62,932 nt of DNA from Betaproteobacteria bacterium Ga0077532 (lineage in GTDB: Bacteria; Pseudomonadota; Gammaproteobacteria; Burkholderiales; Ga0077523): NCBI GenBank assembly GCA_001464895.1, contig LNEE01000010.1:1-62932 (forward strand), given 5' to 3'. This document shows, one piece after another, positions 17,395 to 25,737 of this stretch. The notes below the pieces were generated by a model. It was not told the DNA's origin. It did no database searches and worked only from the letters and a program-made list of their open reading frames with translations. Numbering within the stretch: position 1 is the first letter of the stretch; each line of letters opens with the position of its first letter. A program made the translations under genes and the position numbers.

Positions 17395-18090
17395 TCACAG
17401 CAGCGTCGCTGCCCCGCAGTTGGTGGCGCCGCCCTGGAGATTCCACGACTTGGTGGTGTCGCCGACCAGGCACGCGGCTTCTGGCGTACCGAATCCGGAG
17501 AACTGGAACGACCCCGAGTAGGGGGCGCCGTCATCCGTCTTGCGATCGACCTCGGCCATGATCTCCACGGGCACGAGCACCCCGGTTTTCAGGTTGTGAC
17601 GCTTGGAGGGCGTGGTTGAAGCCGCTGTGCCCGCGCCGTAGATCTGGTCGTAGGCGAGCTGGACGGTCTGTCCGTAAGGATTCTTCGGGCTGGCATCCGC
17701 GGTGCCGTAGACGAAGTTGCCGTTCAGGAAGCCGGCGCGGCTCAGATGGTCCCAGGCAAGCCGATCTTCATCGACGACCGAAGGCGGTGTTCCGCTGTCC
17801 GCCGTCGCGGCAGCCTCGATCTGGCCGTTGCCGTTGCCGCGCGAGATCGTACCGGCACCACCGAGGTTGGCCGGCGCTGCGGAGTAGTCGCCAGGCAGTG
17901 CGCGGTAACGGTCCTGGAATCCGTAGAAGGCCGCCTTGATGCCGTCCTGCTGCGAGATCAGGTTGCGGACGCGCGCGCTGGTGATGAGTTCCTGGCCCTT
18001 GAGGATGCCGCCGAGCAACAGGCCGATGATCACGAGCACGATCGCGATCTCGATCAGGGTGAAGCCGTGCTGACGCTTTGGTATGGACAT
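17395..18090 (-). CDS. Probable major type IV pilin of the MSHA-like pilus
   Basis: 231 residues. Leader MSIPKRQHG, then FTLIEIAIVLVIIGLLLGG with Phe at +1 and Glu at +5: a textbook prepilin. The globular domain carries DRYRALPGDYS, a Gly/Asn-rich loop GNGNGQ and WDHLSRAGFLNGNFVYG, and a C-terminal Cys pair. A good ribosome binding site (GGGGAC) lies about 9 bases upstream. It has its own sigma-54 promoter with an IHF-like site and its own strong terminator, as expected of the most abundant subunit. Calling it the major pilin is inference from this expression architecture. Confidence 0.88.
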   Translation of the reverse strand: MSIPKRQHGFTLIEIAIVLVIIGLLLGGILKGQELITSARVRNLISQQDGIKAAFYGFQDRYRALPGDYSAAPANLGGAGTISRGNGNGQIEAAATADSGTPPSVVDEDRLAWDHLSRAGFLNGNFVYGTADASPKNPYGQTVQLAYDQIYGAGTAASTTPSKRHNLKTGVLVPVEIMAEVDRKTDDGAPYSGSFQFSGFGTPEAACLVGDTTKSWNLQGGATNCGAATLL

Positions 18091-18142
18091 GATGGTAGGT
18101 CCCCGAATGATGTTGCCGGAGCATGCCGGTCGTCATGTAATG

Positions 18143-18157
18143 GCGAAGTCCGTGCCA
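18143..18157 (-). promoter_or_regulatory. Sigma-54 (-24/-12) promoter of the major pilin gene
   Basis: Minus strand: TGGCACGGACTTCGC. GG and GC have the exact 10-base spacing; the only departure from TGGCACG-N4-TTGC is one base in the -12 element. The predicted start is near 18132, giving a 5' leader of about 40 bases to ATG 18090. The same control (RpoN plus PilR) is established for pilA in Pseudomonas. Confidence 0.72.
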
Positions 18158-18237
18158 ACAGCGGATTCGATGGAAACGTGAGGATTCTCGCGATGTCGGG
18201 GCGTGCGGCCGCCATCGACTCGACACGACTGCTCCTG

Positions 18238-18250
18238 CAACGCATTGATG
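18238..18250 (-). promoter_or_regulatory. IHF-like binding site upstream of the pilin promoter
   Basis: Minus strand CATCAATGCGTTG fits WATCAA-N4-TTR at all but the first position and abuts an A+T-rich patch (18251-18270). It is centred about 110 bases upstream of the predicted start, where IHF would bend DNA to bring an upstream-bound activator to sigma-54 polymerase. Confidence 0.5.
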
Positions 18251-18311
18251 GAAATATGCAAATCGAATTTCTGGTCGTGCGCGACGTGGCGACCCGTCGA
18301 GACTGCGTCCG

Positions 18312-19058
18312 TCAGGGTTTCGTCGTGTGCGTCGAATTCTCGACGTTCTCCATGGCTTCCAGCCGGGAGGTCAGGAACGCGATCTCGTGGGGTTCCGTGA
18401 CCGTGCCACTGGCGAGCAGACCGCCGAGCAGAGCGCGTGCGGCCTCCCGCTCGCCGGCGTCTTCTCTCAGGAAGATGTGCATCTGCCGGGCCCACGCGGG
18501 GACGGACGGGAGGTTCGCGTGATCACGAATCGCATCGGCGTACTGAATGGCCAGTGGCATGTCGCCCAGCTGGTGGCGCGCCATGATGGCCATGTGGGCC
18601 AGCCACGGCCATCGGCGGGCCGGGTCGCGGAGAAACTCTCGGTGCACGAACGCAGCCATGGCGCGCTGGCGCTCCGGGCTCCCGGACACCTGGGCATAGA
18701 GATGTGAGGCCATGACCAGCGGGTACTGGGAGACCGGATCCAGGGCCAGCAGCGTGGCGAGCCATTGTTCGACCCGGCCGTAGTCCAGGGATGCGAAGGG
18801 CAGGCTCACGCCGGGCTGATTGTCGAAAGACTGCAATCGCAGGGCGGCTCCGTAGGCCAGTGCGATCGGCTCGCCGAGTGCGGCGACCCTCATGGTCTCC
18901 TCGGCGGGCGGCGGATCGAGATCCACGGCTCTTGCGCCGGGGTTCCCGATCAGGATCCGAAGAGCGACTTCGACCGCGATGCTGCCGACCAGGGCAACCT
19001 GGACCCAACGTGGCACGGCGCCGAGTGGGCGCTCCGCATCGCGCCTGCCGACTCTCAT
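18312..19058 (-). CDS. Membrane-anchored protein of unknown function, ABC/pilus-linked
   Basis: 248 residues. A short cytoplasmic start and one transmembrane helix (WVQVALVGSIAVEVALRILI, about 18-37) are followed by a mostly helical periplasmic region with TPR-like spacing (SQYPLVMASHLYAQVSGSPE, WPWLAHMAIMARHQLGDMPL). No family was recognised. It overlaps the ABC permease by 4 bp and so belongs to its operon. By position next to the pilin and permease it resembles Myxococcus PilG, the membrane-anchored partner of PilH/PilI, but I see no sequence similarity that would prove it. Confidence 0.75.
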   Translation of the reverse strand: MRVGRRDAERPLGAVPRWVQVALVGSIAVEVALRILIGNPGARAVDLDPPPAEETMRVAALGEPIALAYGAALRLQSFDNQPGVSLPFASLDYGRVEQWLATLLALDPVSQYPLVMASHLYAQVSGSPERQRAMAAFVHREFLRDPARRWPWLAHMAIMARHQLGDMPLAIQYADAIRDHANLPSVPAWARQMHIFLREDAGEREAARALLGGLLASGTVTEPHEIAFLTSRLEAMENVENSTHTTKP

Positions 19059-19852
19059 GTGTTCTTCCGGTACAGATCGAAGGCCGCCGCCGCGAGCAGG
19101 AGGGCGATGCACGCAACCGCCTGACCGCCGATGGCAGCGAGATCGGCAATGCCGGGCGGCGCCTCCATCAGCCACTCGGCACGCGTGAAGCGCGCCAGGT
19201 CGGGCAGCAGTCGCGAGATGCCCTGCGCGAGCGCACCGGACACGCGATCGGACCATCCCGGCGTCACGAACGGACTCGCCGTCGCGATCAGCACCACGGC
19301 GCCGATGCTCCGCGCCAACACATAGAGGGCGAGCGCGAACGCCGCGGCGGGCAGCACGCCCGCCATCGTCACGGCGGAGAAGACACACGCGGCGACGACG
19401 ATCCACGACTCCAGAATCAACGAGGCCAGCCATGCGAACGCTGCGGCGCCCGGCGAGACGATCGCGACGGGCAACCACAAGACGGTGCAGACGGCCGCTG
19501 CGACGAGCATCAGACCGATCGAACGGCCGGCCAGATAGTGCGCACGCGACAGATCGAGCGACAGGAGCAGTTCGGTCCCGCGGTCCTGCGCTTCGCGGAC
19601 CTGGCTACCGACCGTGTGCAGGCAGATGATGAAGATCGCTGCCATGCGGCACCCAGCCGCGAGGAACGCCGTCTGAGCCCGGTTAGCTTCGGTGATCGTC
19701 AGCGAACTGCCGAACCAGCTGGCAAGCAGGAGGACCCCGGCGGTGCCCGCCGCCAGCCAGGGCAGCCGCGTGCGCCGCGCCTCGAGCCCGGCCATCCCTG
19801 CGATGACGCTGATGCGGTCTCGGGCCGATGCGATACTTGCCTTGCGCGTCAT
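19055..19852 (-). CDS. ABC-2 type permease linked to the pilus locus
   Basis: About 265 residues with six predicted membrane helices, arranged like ABC-2 exporters (LPWLAAGTAGVLLLASWF; AAIFIICLHTVGSQVREAQDRG; IGLMLVAAAVCTVLWLPVAI). The amphipathic segment with REAQDRGTELLLSL is typical of this family. No ATPase lies beside it; the nearest candidate partner is the ATPase at 37784-38581 at the other end of the pilus locus. The start is uncertain: the frame stays open upstream through 18-bp repeats encoding Glu/Pro/Thr-rich sequence. Confidence 0.8.
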   Translation of the reverse strand: MTRKASIASARDRISVIAGMAGLEARRTRLPWLAAGTAGVLLLASWFGSSLTITEANRAQTAFLAAGCRMAAIFIICLHTVGSQVREAQDRGTELLLSLDLSRAHYLAGRSIGLMLVAAAVCTVLWLPVAIVSPGAAAFAWLASLILESWIVVAACVFSAVTMAGVLPAAAFALALYVLARSIGAVVLIATASPFVTPGWSDRVSGALAQGISRLLPDLARFTRAEWLMEAPPGIADLAAIGGQAVACIALLLAAAAFDLYRKNT

Positions 19853-19881
19853 GGACGATGCTTCCGGTTCCGCTGGCTGCT

Positions 19882-19931
19882 TCTCTTCCATTGGGTGCGT
19901 CTCTTCCGTTGGGTGCTTCTCGGCTGGTGCC
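19882..19931. repeat. 18-bp direct repeats upstream of the ABC permease start
   Basis: Two full copies, TCTCTTCCATTGGGTGCG and TCTCTTCCGTTGGGTGCT, are followed by a partial third. They lie in the leader or N-terminal codons of the permease on the minus strand and would encode repeated EEKxPTEETHP-like residues if translated. The unit is a multiple of three, so copy-number change would not shift the frame. Confidence 0.7.
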
Positions 19932-19982
19932 ACTGCGCGCCGTTCGCCCGATTGCCGTGAGAGCACGATCGTAAGGTAACCA

Positions 19983-21728
19983 TTGCAGCCCCCGCCACTC
20001 AACCCGATGCTGACCGACGAACCCCAGCGCAGTCTTGACGCCCTCCCTGCGCCGAGCCACGCGCGGCCCAACCTGGCCCTCGCGCTGATGCTGCTCACGC
20101 TGCACGCAGCCCTCGTGCTCGGTCTGGGTACCGGCGCATCGCGCGCCATGCTGCTCGCACACTTCGGACTCTTCCTGCTCTGGCAGCCCGTCTGGTCGGG
20201 TACGCGACGCCTGGTCGCGAGCCGCGCGCTGATGGTCGTCTCGGGAGGCGTGTTGCTGGCCTGGGCCGATACATGGTGGCTGCTGGGGATCTGGATCGCG
20301 CTGCTGTTCGCGCTGATCGGCGGCAACGTTCCCGGAATGCGGGCATTGCGCCCGCGCATCGCCCCGCTGGTCGCTGCGCTCTATCTGCTGACTGCCTTGT
20401 TGATGTGGGTCGTCCCGAACCTGTTCCATCCGGTCGCGACCGACACCTTCCTCGCCGTCGTCGTGCGCTATGGTTTGCCTGCACCGCTGGTCATGATCCT
20501 CGCGCTGCCCGGCGATCCTCGCGATGAATCGGCCCAGGGCATCGATCCGGTCTCCACGGTGCTGTTGTTCCTCATGGTGATCGTCCTCACGCTGGGCGCG
20601 CTCTTCGTCCAGCAGCTCACGGCGAGCGACTATCCGATCGCACTGGCGCAAACGGTGATGGGTCTCGCCGCTGTGCTGTTCCTGCTGTCGTGGCTCTGGG
20701 ATCCGAGAGGCGGATACGCGGGCTTCGGTCAGTTGGTGTCGCGATACTTCCTCAGCCTCGGCGTGCCCTTCGAGCAGTGGATGCACAGCCTCGCCGACCT
20801 CGCCAGTCGCGAGGGCGATCCCCAGCGGTTCATGACGCTGGCTGCCGAGCGCATGCTCGAACTGCCCTGGCTGTCGCAGGTGGAGTGGTCGAGCCGCAGC
20901 GGCACCCACGGCAGCTCCGGGCTGCCCACGCAGCATCAGACGGCCTTCGAACTGCGCGGACTCAAGCTTCGTCTGCACACCAAGTGGCGCCCCGGGCCGG
21001 CGCTTCTGCTCCACATGCACCTGCTCACGCGCCTGCTGGGCGACTACCACGACATGAAGGTGCGCGAACGGTCCCAGCGGGACACGGCCTACCTGCAGGC
21101 GATCTACGAGACTGGCTCGCGGGTCACGCACGACGTGAAGAATCTCCTGCAGTCGCTGCGCTCGCTCTGCGCCGCCGTGGAGTCGGAGGCAGGGGCCGAC
21201 GACGCCTCACTGCGTCGGCTGATCCAACGGCAGCTTCCGCAGGTGGCGCAGCGACTCCAGAACACGCTCGAGAAGCTGGAAGCCAGGCCGCAGTCGTCGG
21301 TGGCAGACGTCGTGGCGGTGGACTGGCTACGTTTGCTCGCGCAGCGCTACGCGCACGAAGACATCCGGTTCACCGCGGAATCGCTCGACGAGTCAGTGAA
21401 GTTGCCAGCAGAGCTTTTCGACAGCGTTGCCGAGAACCTGCTGCAGAACGCGCTGGAGAAAAGAAGGATGGGGCCCATCGGTACGATCGCGCTGCTGCTC
21501 GACCGCGACGATGCTGGGTTCTGTCGGCTCTCGGTTCGTGACGACGGCACCGCGGTGCCGCCCGCGGTGGCGAGTCGGTTGTTCTCAGGACCGGTGACTT
21601 CGGACAACGGCCTCGGCGTCGGTTTGTACCAGGTCTCACGCCAGGCGTTGGCGGCAGGGTACGAACTGACCCTCGCGGACAACCGGGAGGGCGATGTGCG
21701 TTTCGTGCTGGCGCGGGGAGCGGGTTGA
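19983..21728 (+). CDS. PilS-like membrane histidine kinase
   Basis: 581 residues. Seven to eight membrane helices (about 28-265) are followed by a cytoplasmic GAF-like linker, the phosphoacceptor motif THDVKNLLQSL with His383, and an HATPase domain with N box ENLLQNALEK, G1 DDGTAV and G2 NGLGVGLY. There is no receiver domain. TTG 19983 has a good AAGGT 6 bases upstream; ATG 20007 is an alternative. The only NtrC-type regulator in the window is at 36322-37791, so the two probably form a pair that drives sigma-54 pilin promoters, as PilS/PilR do. The last 450 bp were duplicated at 22847-23304. Confidence 0.88.
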   Translation: MQPPPLNPMLTDEPQRSLDALPAPSHARPNLALALMLLTLHAALVLGLGTGASRAMLLAHFGLFLLWQPVWSGTRRLVASRALMVVSGGVLLAWADTWWLLGIWIALLFALIGGNVPGMRALRPRIAPLVAALYLLTALLMWVVPNLFHPVATDTFLAVVVRYGLPAPLVMILALPGDPRDESAQGIDPVSTVLLFLMVIVLTLGALFVQQLTASDYPIALAQTVMGLAAVLFLLSWLWDPRGGYAGFGQLVSRYFLSLGVPFEQWMHSLADLASREGDPQRFMTLAAERMLELPWLSQVEWSSRSGTHGSSGLPTQHQTAFELRGLKLRLHTKWRPGPALLLHMHLLTRLLGDYHDMKVRERSQRDTAYLQAIYETGSRVTHDVKNLLQSLRSLCAAVESEAGADDASLRRLIQRQLPQVAQRLQNTLEKLEARPQSSVADVVAVDWLRLLAQRYAHEDIRFTAESLDESVKLPAELFDSVAENLLQNALEKRRMGPIGTIALLLDRDDAGFCRLSVRDDGTAVPPAVASRLFSGPVTSDNGLGVGLYQVSRQALAAGYELTLADNREGDVRFVLARGAG

Positions 21729-21729
21729 A

Positions 21730-22701
21730 TCAGGGTAGCGCGCCGTTGGCGGCCATGCGGGAGAGCAGAAGATTGGGCGAAATCCACAGCACGATGTCGT
21801 CGAACTCGTTGTCGGGTGCATCCTCGCGCCGGTCACGGCGTTCGCGGGCGACGAAATCGCGATCATTGCTTTCGTCGTCAAGATTGTCCTGCTCGTCCGC
21901 AGGTATGGTGCGCCCGGCGTCGGCGGCGTTGCGGCCAACCGACCAGACGACTGCCACTGCGCCATAGTTGGAGAGGACTTGGTTGTCGCTACCCGCGCAT
22001 TTTGCGGTTGTGCAGATCCGCAGGAAGCGCGGGGATGGAGGGGATGGGGGTGGAGGGGCGGTGGAAATTGGTGGTTCAGGGTCGTAGTACTGGCATCGTT
22101 CGTCAGCAGCCTGTGCTACCGCGGCCATACCTGCAGATCTGATGCCGTAAGTCCTAGTAATCACACCGCGAGGACTCTCCTCCAGGAATTCCGTGATTGG
22201 CCGAGAGTCGCAATTGATGACAGCCTGACCGTACAACGCCACGCTTTGATTGCTGACTGCATAGCGTATGCGATTGCTTGGCGTGTCGTAGGCATCTCGA
22301 AAGAATCCGTCGCTATCCGAGGGCGATAGACCCAGCGTCGCCGCCGGTAGGAACCCATTGATCCAAAGGCACTCGCCATTGTTCGGGCCTCCAGGTACGA
22401 GGGCCCCACTCGGGAGAGTCAAGGTGTCAACAAATACCTCACGTCCGTTGCTGGACGCAGTGGCGGGGCATGGCAGACGTCCGTGAGAGATCGCATACCC
22501 GATGAGGGCATCGCGGACCATCTCGAGCTGACTCTGGGTGTCGCTCACCCGCCGCTGCTCCATCTGCGTGGCCAGTGGCACCAGCGTCGCTAGAAGTAGC
22601 GTGGCGACGATGACCAATCCGATGGAGAGTTCGATCAGCGAGAAGCCGTGGCAGCGGGCGCGTGCGCCGCACATTGCGCGGGGTCTCAGGGCGTGGGGCA
22701 T
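21730..22701 (-). CDS. Minor prepilin, copy A of a tandem duplication
   Basis: 323 residues. The leader ends CHG and is followed by FSLIELSIGLVIVATLLLA (Glu at +5). The domain after the helix contains EMVRDALIGYAISHGRLPCPAT, GECLWINGFLPAATLGL, and near the end VAVVWSVGRNA and NEFDDIVLWIS. It matches the gene at 23306-24166 over its whole length, with a longer central insertion rich in Pro/Ser. It converges on the kinase gene with one base between the stops. It probably forms the pilus tip or primes assembly, like MshO/MshP-type minor pilins. Confidence 0.85.
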   Translation of the reverse strand: MPHALRPRAMCGARARCHGFSLIELSIGLVIVATLLLATLVPLATQMEQRRVSDTQSQLEMVRDALIGYAISHGRLPCPATASSNGREVFVDTLTLPSGALVPGGPNNGECLWINGFLPAATLGLSPSDSDGFFRDAYDTPSNRIRYAVSNQSVALYGQAVINCDSRPITEFLEESPRGVITRTYGIRSAGMAAVAQAADERCQYYDPEPPISTAPPPPSPPSPRFLRICTTAKCAGSDNQVLSNYGAVAVVWSVGRNAADAGRTIPADEQDNLDDESNDRDFVARERRDRREDAPDNEFDDIVLWISPNLLLSRMAANGALP

Positions 22702-22797
22702 GGTGCCACCGTCATGGTCGGAGGAATCATCTCGACACAGTACGCGAAGTCGTCCTACGTCGGTGCTCGGTACGGCGTCGCTTCGATACTCGTATGC
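22701..22797 (-). pseudogene. Truncated duplicate of the 3' tip of the large prepilin-like gene
   Basis: Minus-strand sequence just before minor prepilin A matches the last 30 codons of the gene at 24157-25737: YRSDA is followed by a one-base insertion, then DDFAYCVEM and a C-terminal PCP run. No upstream part of the gene is present, so this is a leftover from the duplication. It may still carry the translation-initiation region of prepilin A. Confidence 0.8.
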
Positions 22798-22846
22798 CGT
22801 CGACCCGGGTGACGGAGCGGTAGCCCACGTGGCCCCGGTGGGAATG

Positions 22847-23304
22847 GAAGCTGGAAGCCAGCCCGCAGCCGTCGATGGCCGATGTCGTGGCGGTGGACTG
22901 GCTCCGTTTGCTCGCCCATCGCTACGCGCACGAAGACATCCGGTTCACCGCGGAATCGCTCGACAAGGCCGTGAAGCTGCCGGCCGATCTGTTCAAGAGC
23001 GTCGCCGAGAATCTTCTGCAGAACGCACCGGAGAAACGGAGAATGGAGCGCATCGGCACGATTGCGCGGCCTTCTGGACCGCGGTGATGCCGGGTTCTGT
23101 CGGCCCTCGGTGCGGGAAGACGCCACCGCGGCGCCGCCCGCGGTAGCGATTAGGTTGTTCTCCGGGCCGGTGACTTCGGACAATGGCCTCGGCGTCGGGT
23201 TGTATCGGGGGTCACGCCAAGCGGTAGCGGCTGGGTACGAGCTGACCCTGGCGGACAGGCGGGATGGCGATGTGAATTTCGTGCTTGCCTGGAGCCGCGT
23301 CTGA
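22847..23304 (+). pseudogene. Decayed duplicate of the histidine-kinase 3' end
   Basis: This stretch parallels residues about 430-581 of the kinase at 19983. The N box (ENLLQNAPEK) and G2 loop (NGLGVGLYR) are recognisable, but the G1 motif has changed from DDGT to EDAT. A +1 frameshift with an in-frame TGA near 23084 breaks it, and it lacks the His box, membrane part and start. It is not expected to be active. Confidence 0.88.
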
Positions 23305-23305
23305 C

Positions 23306-24166
23306 TCAAGGCAGGGCGCCTGCCGCCGCCATCCGGGCTATGAGCAGGCTCGGCGAGATCCACAGCACGATGTCGTCGAACTCATTGTCCTTGGTATCCC
23401 TGCGCTCCCGCGCGACGAAGTACCGATCGTCACTTGCGTTGTCGAGATTCTCCTGTTCATCCGCGGGCACGGTGCGGCCCACGTCACTCGCATTGCTGCC
23501 CAACGACCACACGACCGCGACCGCCCCTCCGTTCGATAGTGTCTGATTTCCCGCGCCGCTACAGGTGGCCGTGGCGGTGGCTGCGGTGCAGACGAACAGG
23601 AACCGGCTATCGCACTCCGCCGCCTGGGCGATCATCTGCATGCCCACGGCATTCATTCCGCGGCTCTTGGTGAGCGCACGGGGCTCGGTCGTGCCTGCCG
23701 TCCCTCTGAACGGACTGCAGCCCGTGCCACCCAGCCATCGATCCACGTTTGCCGTGCTGACGGCGTAGCGGATCCGATTGCGTTCAGTCCCGTAGGCATC
23801 GCGGTAGTAGCCATTGCTGTCGAGCGGCGACAGCCCGAGCGTGACGGCCGGAAGGAATCCGTTCATCCAGAGACACTCCCCGGAAGTCGCGTTACCGGTG
23901 ACCGGGACGAACGCCTCGACGCCATTGCTGGTGGCGGTCGCGGGACACGGCAGACGATTGTTCGATATCGCGTAGCCGATGAGGGCGTCCCGGGCCATTT
24001 CGAGCTGCTTCTGCGTCTCGCTGGCGCGCTGCTGGTCCATCTGCGTGGCCAAGGGCACCAGGAGCGTCGACAGCAGCGTGGCCACGACGACCATGCCGAT
24101 CGCGAGTTCGATCAGCGAGAAGCCGCGGTTGCGGGATGCCAGCGACATTCGTGGGATCAAGGGCAT
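23306..24166 (-). CDS. Minor prepilin, copy B of a tandem duplication
   Basis: 286 residues. The leader ends RNRG, then FSLIELAIGMVVVATLLSTL (Glu at +5). It shares the patterns RDALIGYAIS, LPCPAT, GECLWMNGFLPAVTLGL, RNRIRYAVS, VAVVWSLGSNA and NEFDDIVLWIS with copy A, but the central 80 residues differ strongly. Four cysteines are likely to pair. Its start overlaps the end of the preceding gene by 10 bases. The order with that gene is the ancestral one; copy A arose by duplication. Confidence 0.87.
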   Translation of the reverse strand: MPLIPRMSLASRNRGFSLIELAIGMVVVATLLSTLLVPLATQMDQQRASETQKQLEMARDALIGYAISNNRLPCPATATSNGVEAFVPVTGNATSGECLWMNGFLPAVTLGLSPLDSNGYYRDAYGTERNRIRYAVSTANVDRWLGGTGCSPFRGTAGTTEPRALTKSRGMNAVGMQMIAQAAECDSRFLFVCTAATATATCSGAGNQTLSNGGAVAVVWSLGSNASDVGRTVPADEQENLDNASDDRYFVARERRDTKDNEFDDIVLWISPSLLIARMAAAGALP

Positions 24167-25737
24167 GGTGTCACCGTGGTCGTGGTTGGAGTGACTTCGA
24201 TACAGAACGCGAAGTCGTTCAATGTCGCGCCGGGTATGGCGTCGCTTCGATAGTCATAGCGGGTATCTAAAGGGTCTGGCGGGTCTGGCGGGTCTGGCGG
24301 GGGTGTCCAGGTCGGTGCCGCAGAAATGTTGGCCAGGTTGATGCCTTCGAGATAGTTGGCGTACGTCTGCCGCGCATCGAGAGGAGTTGGGGTCTCGGCG
24401 GACCACTGCGGGCGGGTCTGCCCCGCCACGTGTCGCCCCGCGAAGATGAGGACCGCTGCGTAACGGGCAGTGCTGCCGTTCACCCGGAGACAACGGTTCG
24501 GAGACAGGCTTTCGCATGCCGTCACAGGCTTTGGCGCCGCTGGCGAGAAATCGGGGGAGACGGCGTAGTACAAGTGGTCGCGCCACTGATTCCACCACGC
24601 GATGGCCGCGGGGTCCGCCAGACAGCCAGCAAGGGCGGCGATGTAGTTGGGGTTGGAGCTGCTGCCGAATCCGGTGGTGAACGTGTCGTAGCGCGACGGT
24701 GCGCGACCCGCCAGGAGGAGGTTCTGTGAGCGGATCTCCGCAAGGGTCAGGGTCGTGCCTCCCTGCGTGATCGGGGTCGTCTGCACCCGTCCGCCCGCCC
24801 ACGGCAGACGGCGGTCATCGGGGTCACTCCGCTGCGCATACGAGCCGTAGCATCCGGCGATCACCGCCATGAGCCTTCGCAGGCGGCCCTGGTCCCATCC
24901 CGGGTCCGGGCGCAGAACCTGTGCGCCGAAATCCTTGCGTCGTCGGTAGGCTGCGACGATCTCGTCAGTGGTGATGATGGCCAAGCGGTCATTCACGAGT
25001 TCCGTCTTGGTTGCCGGGTCGATGCCGCCCGCGATCATCGTGCTGAGGGCCGGCTGGCTGGTCGGGTTGCTGTCGACCATCGTGTGATTGCTCGCACTCT
25101 GGGTGGCCTCCAGGTAGTCGGCGGGGTTGTGACTACCCGCGCATATCACGGCATTCAGCCCTGGCATGCGGGTCTGTCCCAGAGGTGGCCCAGGGGCGAT
25201 GATGACTGCGGCCACCTTGTCGGCGAGCAGGGTCCCGTCGGTATTCAGCACCCGGATCTGGCCTTCGGTATCCCAGTTGAAGATCTCGCTGCCGCGCGGG
25301 TTCTGCTTGAAGCGGCCTGATACGGCGTACCAAAGGCACTCGCCGGTGCCGTCTCGAGGCGGAGGAATACCCATGGTTCGCCATGGAAGGCGTCCGACGA
25401 CCGTATCGTTCGCGTCACCGCAAGTGCCTGCGGATGAGCCTTCGGGGAAGTTGGGTGGTGCAGGTGGAGCAATTGCAGGACACGGCAGGTGGCCAGGCGT
25501 ATCGGGGACATTCCCCAGGCCGTCGTCCATGCGGGCGCTCGCGTAGGCGATGAGCGCCTCCTTCGCTCTAGCCAGTGCGTCCCGGGTGCTGCGTTCACGC
25601 GCGTCGGCGGCCGCCCGGTCGACGATAGCGCTGCCCACGATGACGACCCCGAGCACCCCCCCGACGATCAGGATGATCAGGAGCCCGAGGCCGCGCTGCG
25701 AGGCGCGGCCAGCGCGACGGTTAGGAATCCCCGCCAT
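24157..25737 (-). CDS. Large prepilin-like protein of the pilus (GspK/PilX-like position)
   Basis: 526 residues (ATG 25737; ATG 25761 possible). A basic leader ending QRG is followed by LGLLIILIVGGVLGVVIVGSAI, which resembles a pilin helix but lacks Glu at +5, as in GspK-type tip subunits. A large globular domain follows with several Cys and NDTVVGRLPWRTMG and GECLWYAVSGRF segments like those of the smaller prepilins. Near the C-terminus a Pro-Asp-Pro repeat is encoded by 9-bp DNA repeats (24272-24298). The upstream neighbour overlaps by 17 bp. The role as a tip complex or adhesin is inference. Confidence 0.8.
   Translation of the reverse strand: MAGIPNRRAGRASQRGLGLLIILIVGGVLGVVIVGSAIVDRAAADARERSTRDALARAKEALIAYASARMDDGLGNVPDTPGHLPCPAIAPPAPPNFPEGSSAGTCGDANDTVVGRLPWRTMGIPPPRDGTGECLWYAVSGRFKQNPRGSEIFNWDTEGQIRVLNTDGTLLADKVAAVIIAPGPPLGQTRMPGLNAVICAGSHNPADYLEATQSASNHTMVDSNPTSQPALSTMIAGGIDPATKTELVNDRLAIITTDEIVAAYRRRKDFGAQVLRPDPGWDQGRLRRLMAVIAGCYGSYAQRSDPDDRRLPWAGGRVQTTPITQGGTTLTLAEIRSQNLLLAGRAPSRYDTFTTGFGSSSNPNYIAALAGCLADPAAIAWWNQWRDHLYYAVSPDFSPAAPKPVTACESLSPNRCLRVNGSTARYAAVLIFAGRHVAGQTRPQWSAETPTPLDARQTYANYLEGINLANISAAPTWTPPPDPPDPPDPLDTRYDYRSDAIPGATLNDFAFCIEVTPTTTTVTPCP
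24272..24298. repeat. Three tandem 9-bp units GGGTCTGGC
   Basis: Three exact units, plus a partial flank, encode the PDPPDPPDP run near the C-terminus of the large prepilin-like protein on the minus strand. Copy-number changes would lengthen or shorten this rigid linker without a frameshift. Confidence 0.85.

Larger units (their letters stand above)
21273..24250. repeat. Tandem duplication of about 1.5 kb (two diverged copies)
   Basis: Copy 1 runs about 21273-22797, copy 2 about 22847-24250. Each contains, in the same order, the 3' end of the histidine-kinase gene, a convergent minor prepilin 1 bp away, and the 3' tip of the large prepilin-like gene. In a 79-base stretch from the kinase part (21313 and 22884 onward) 75 positions are identical. 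Copy 2 of the kinase and copy 1 of the gene tip are broken, while both prepilins are open. Confidence 0.88.

Noticed and set aside
19900..19960. A TGGCAC-like match in the kinase/permease intergenic region as a sigma-54 promoter
   Set aside because: The -24 half is present but no GC occurs at the required 10-base spacing.
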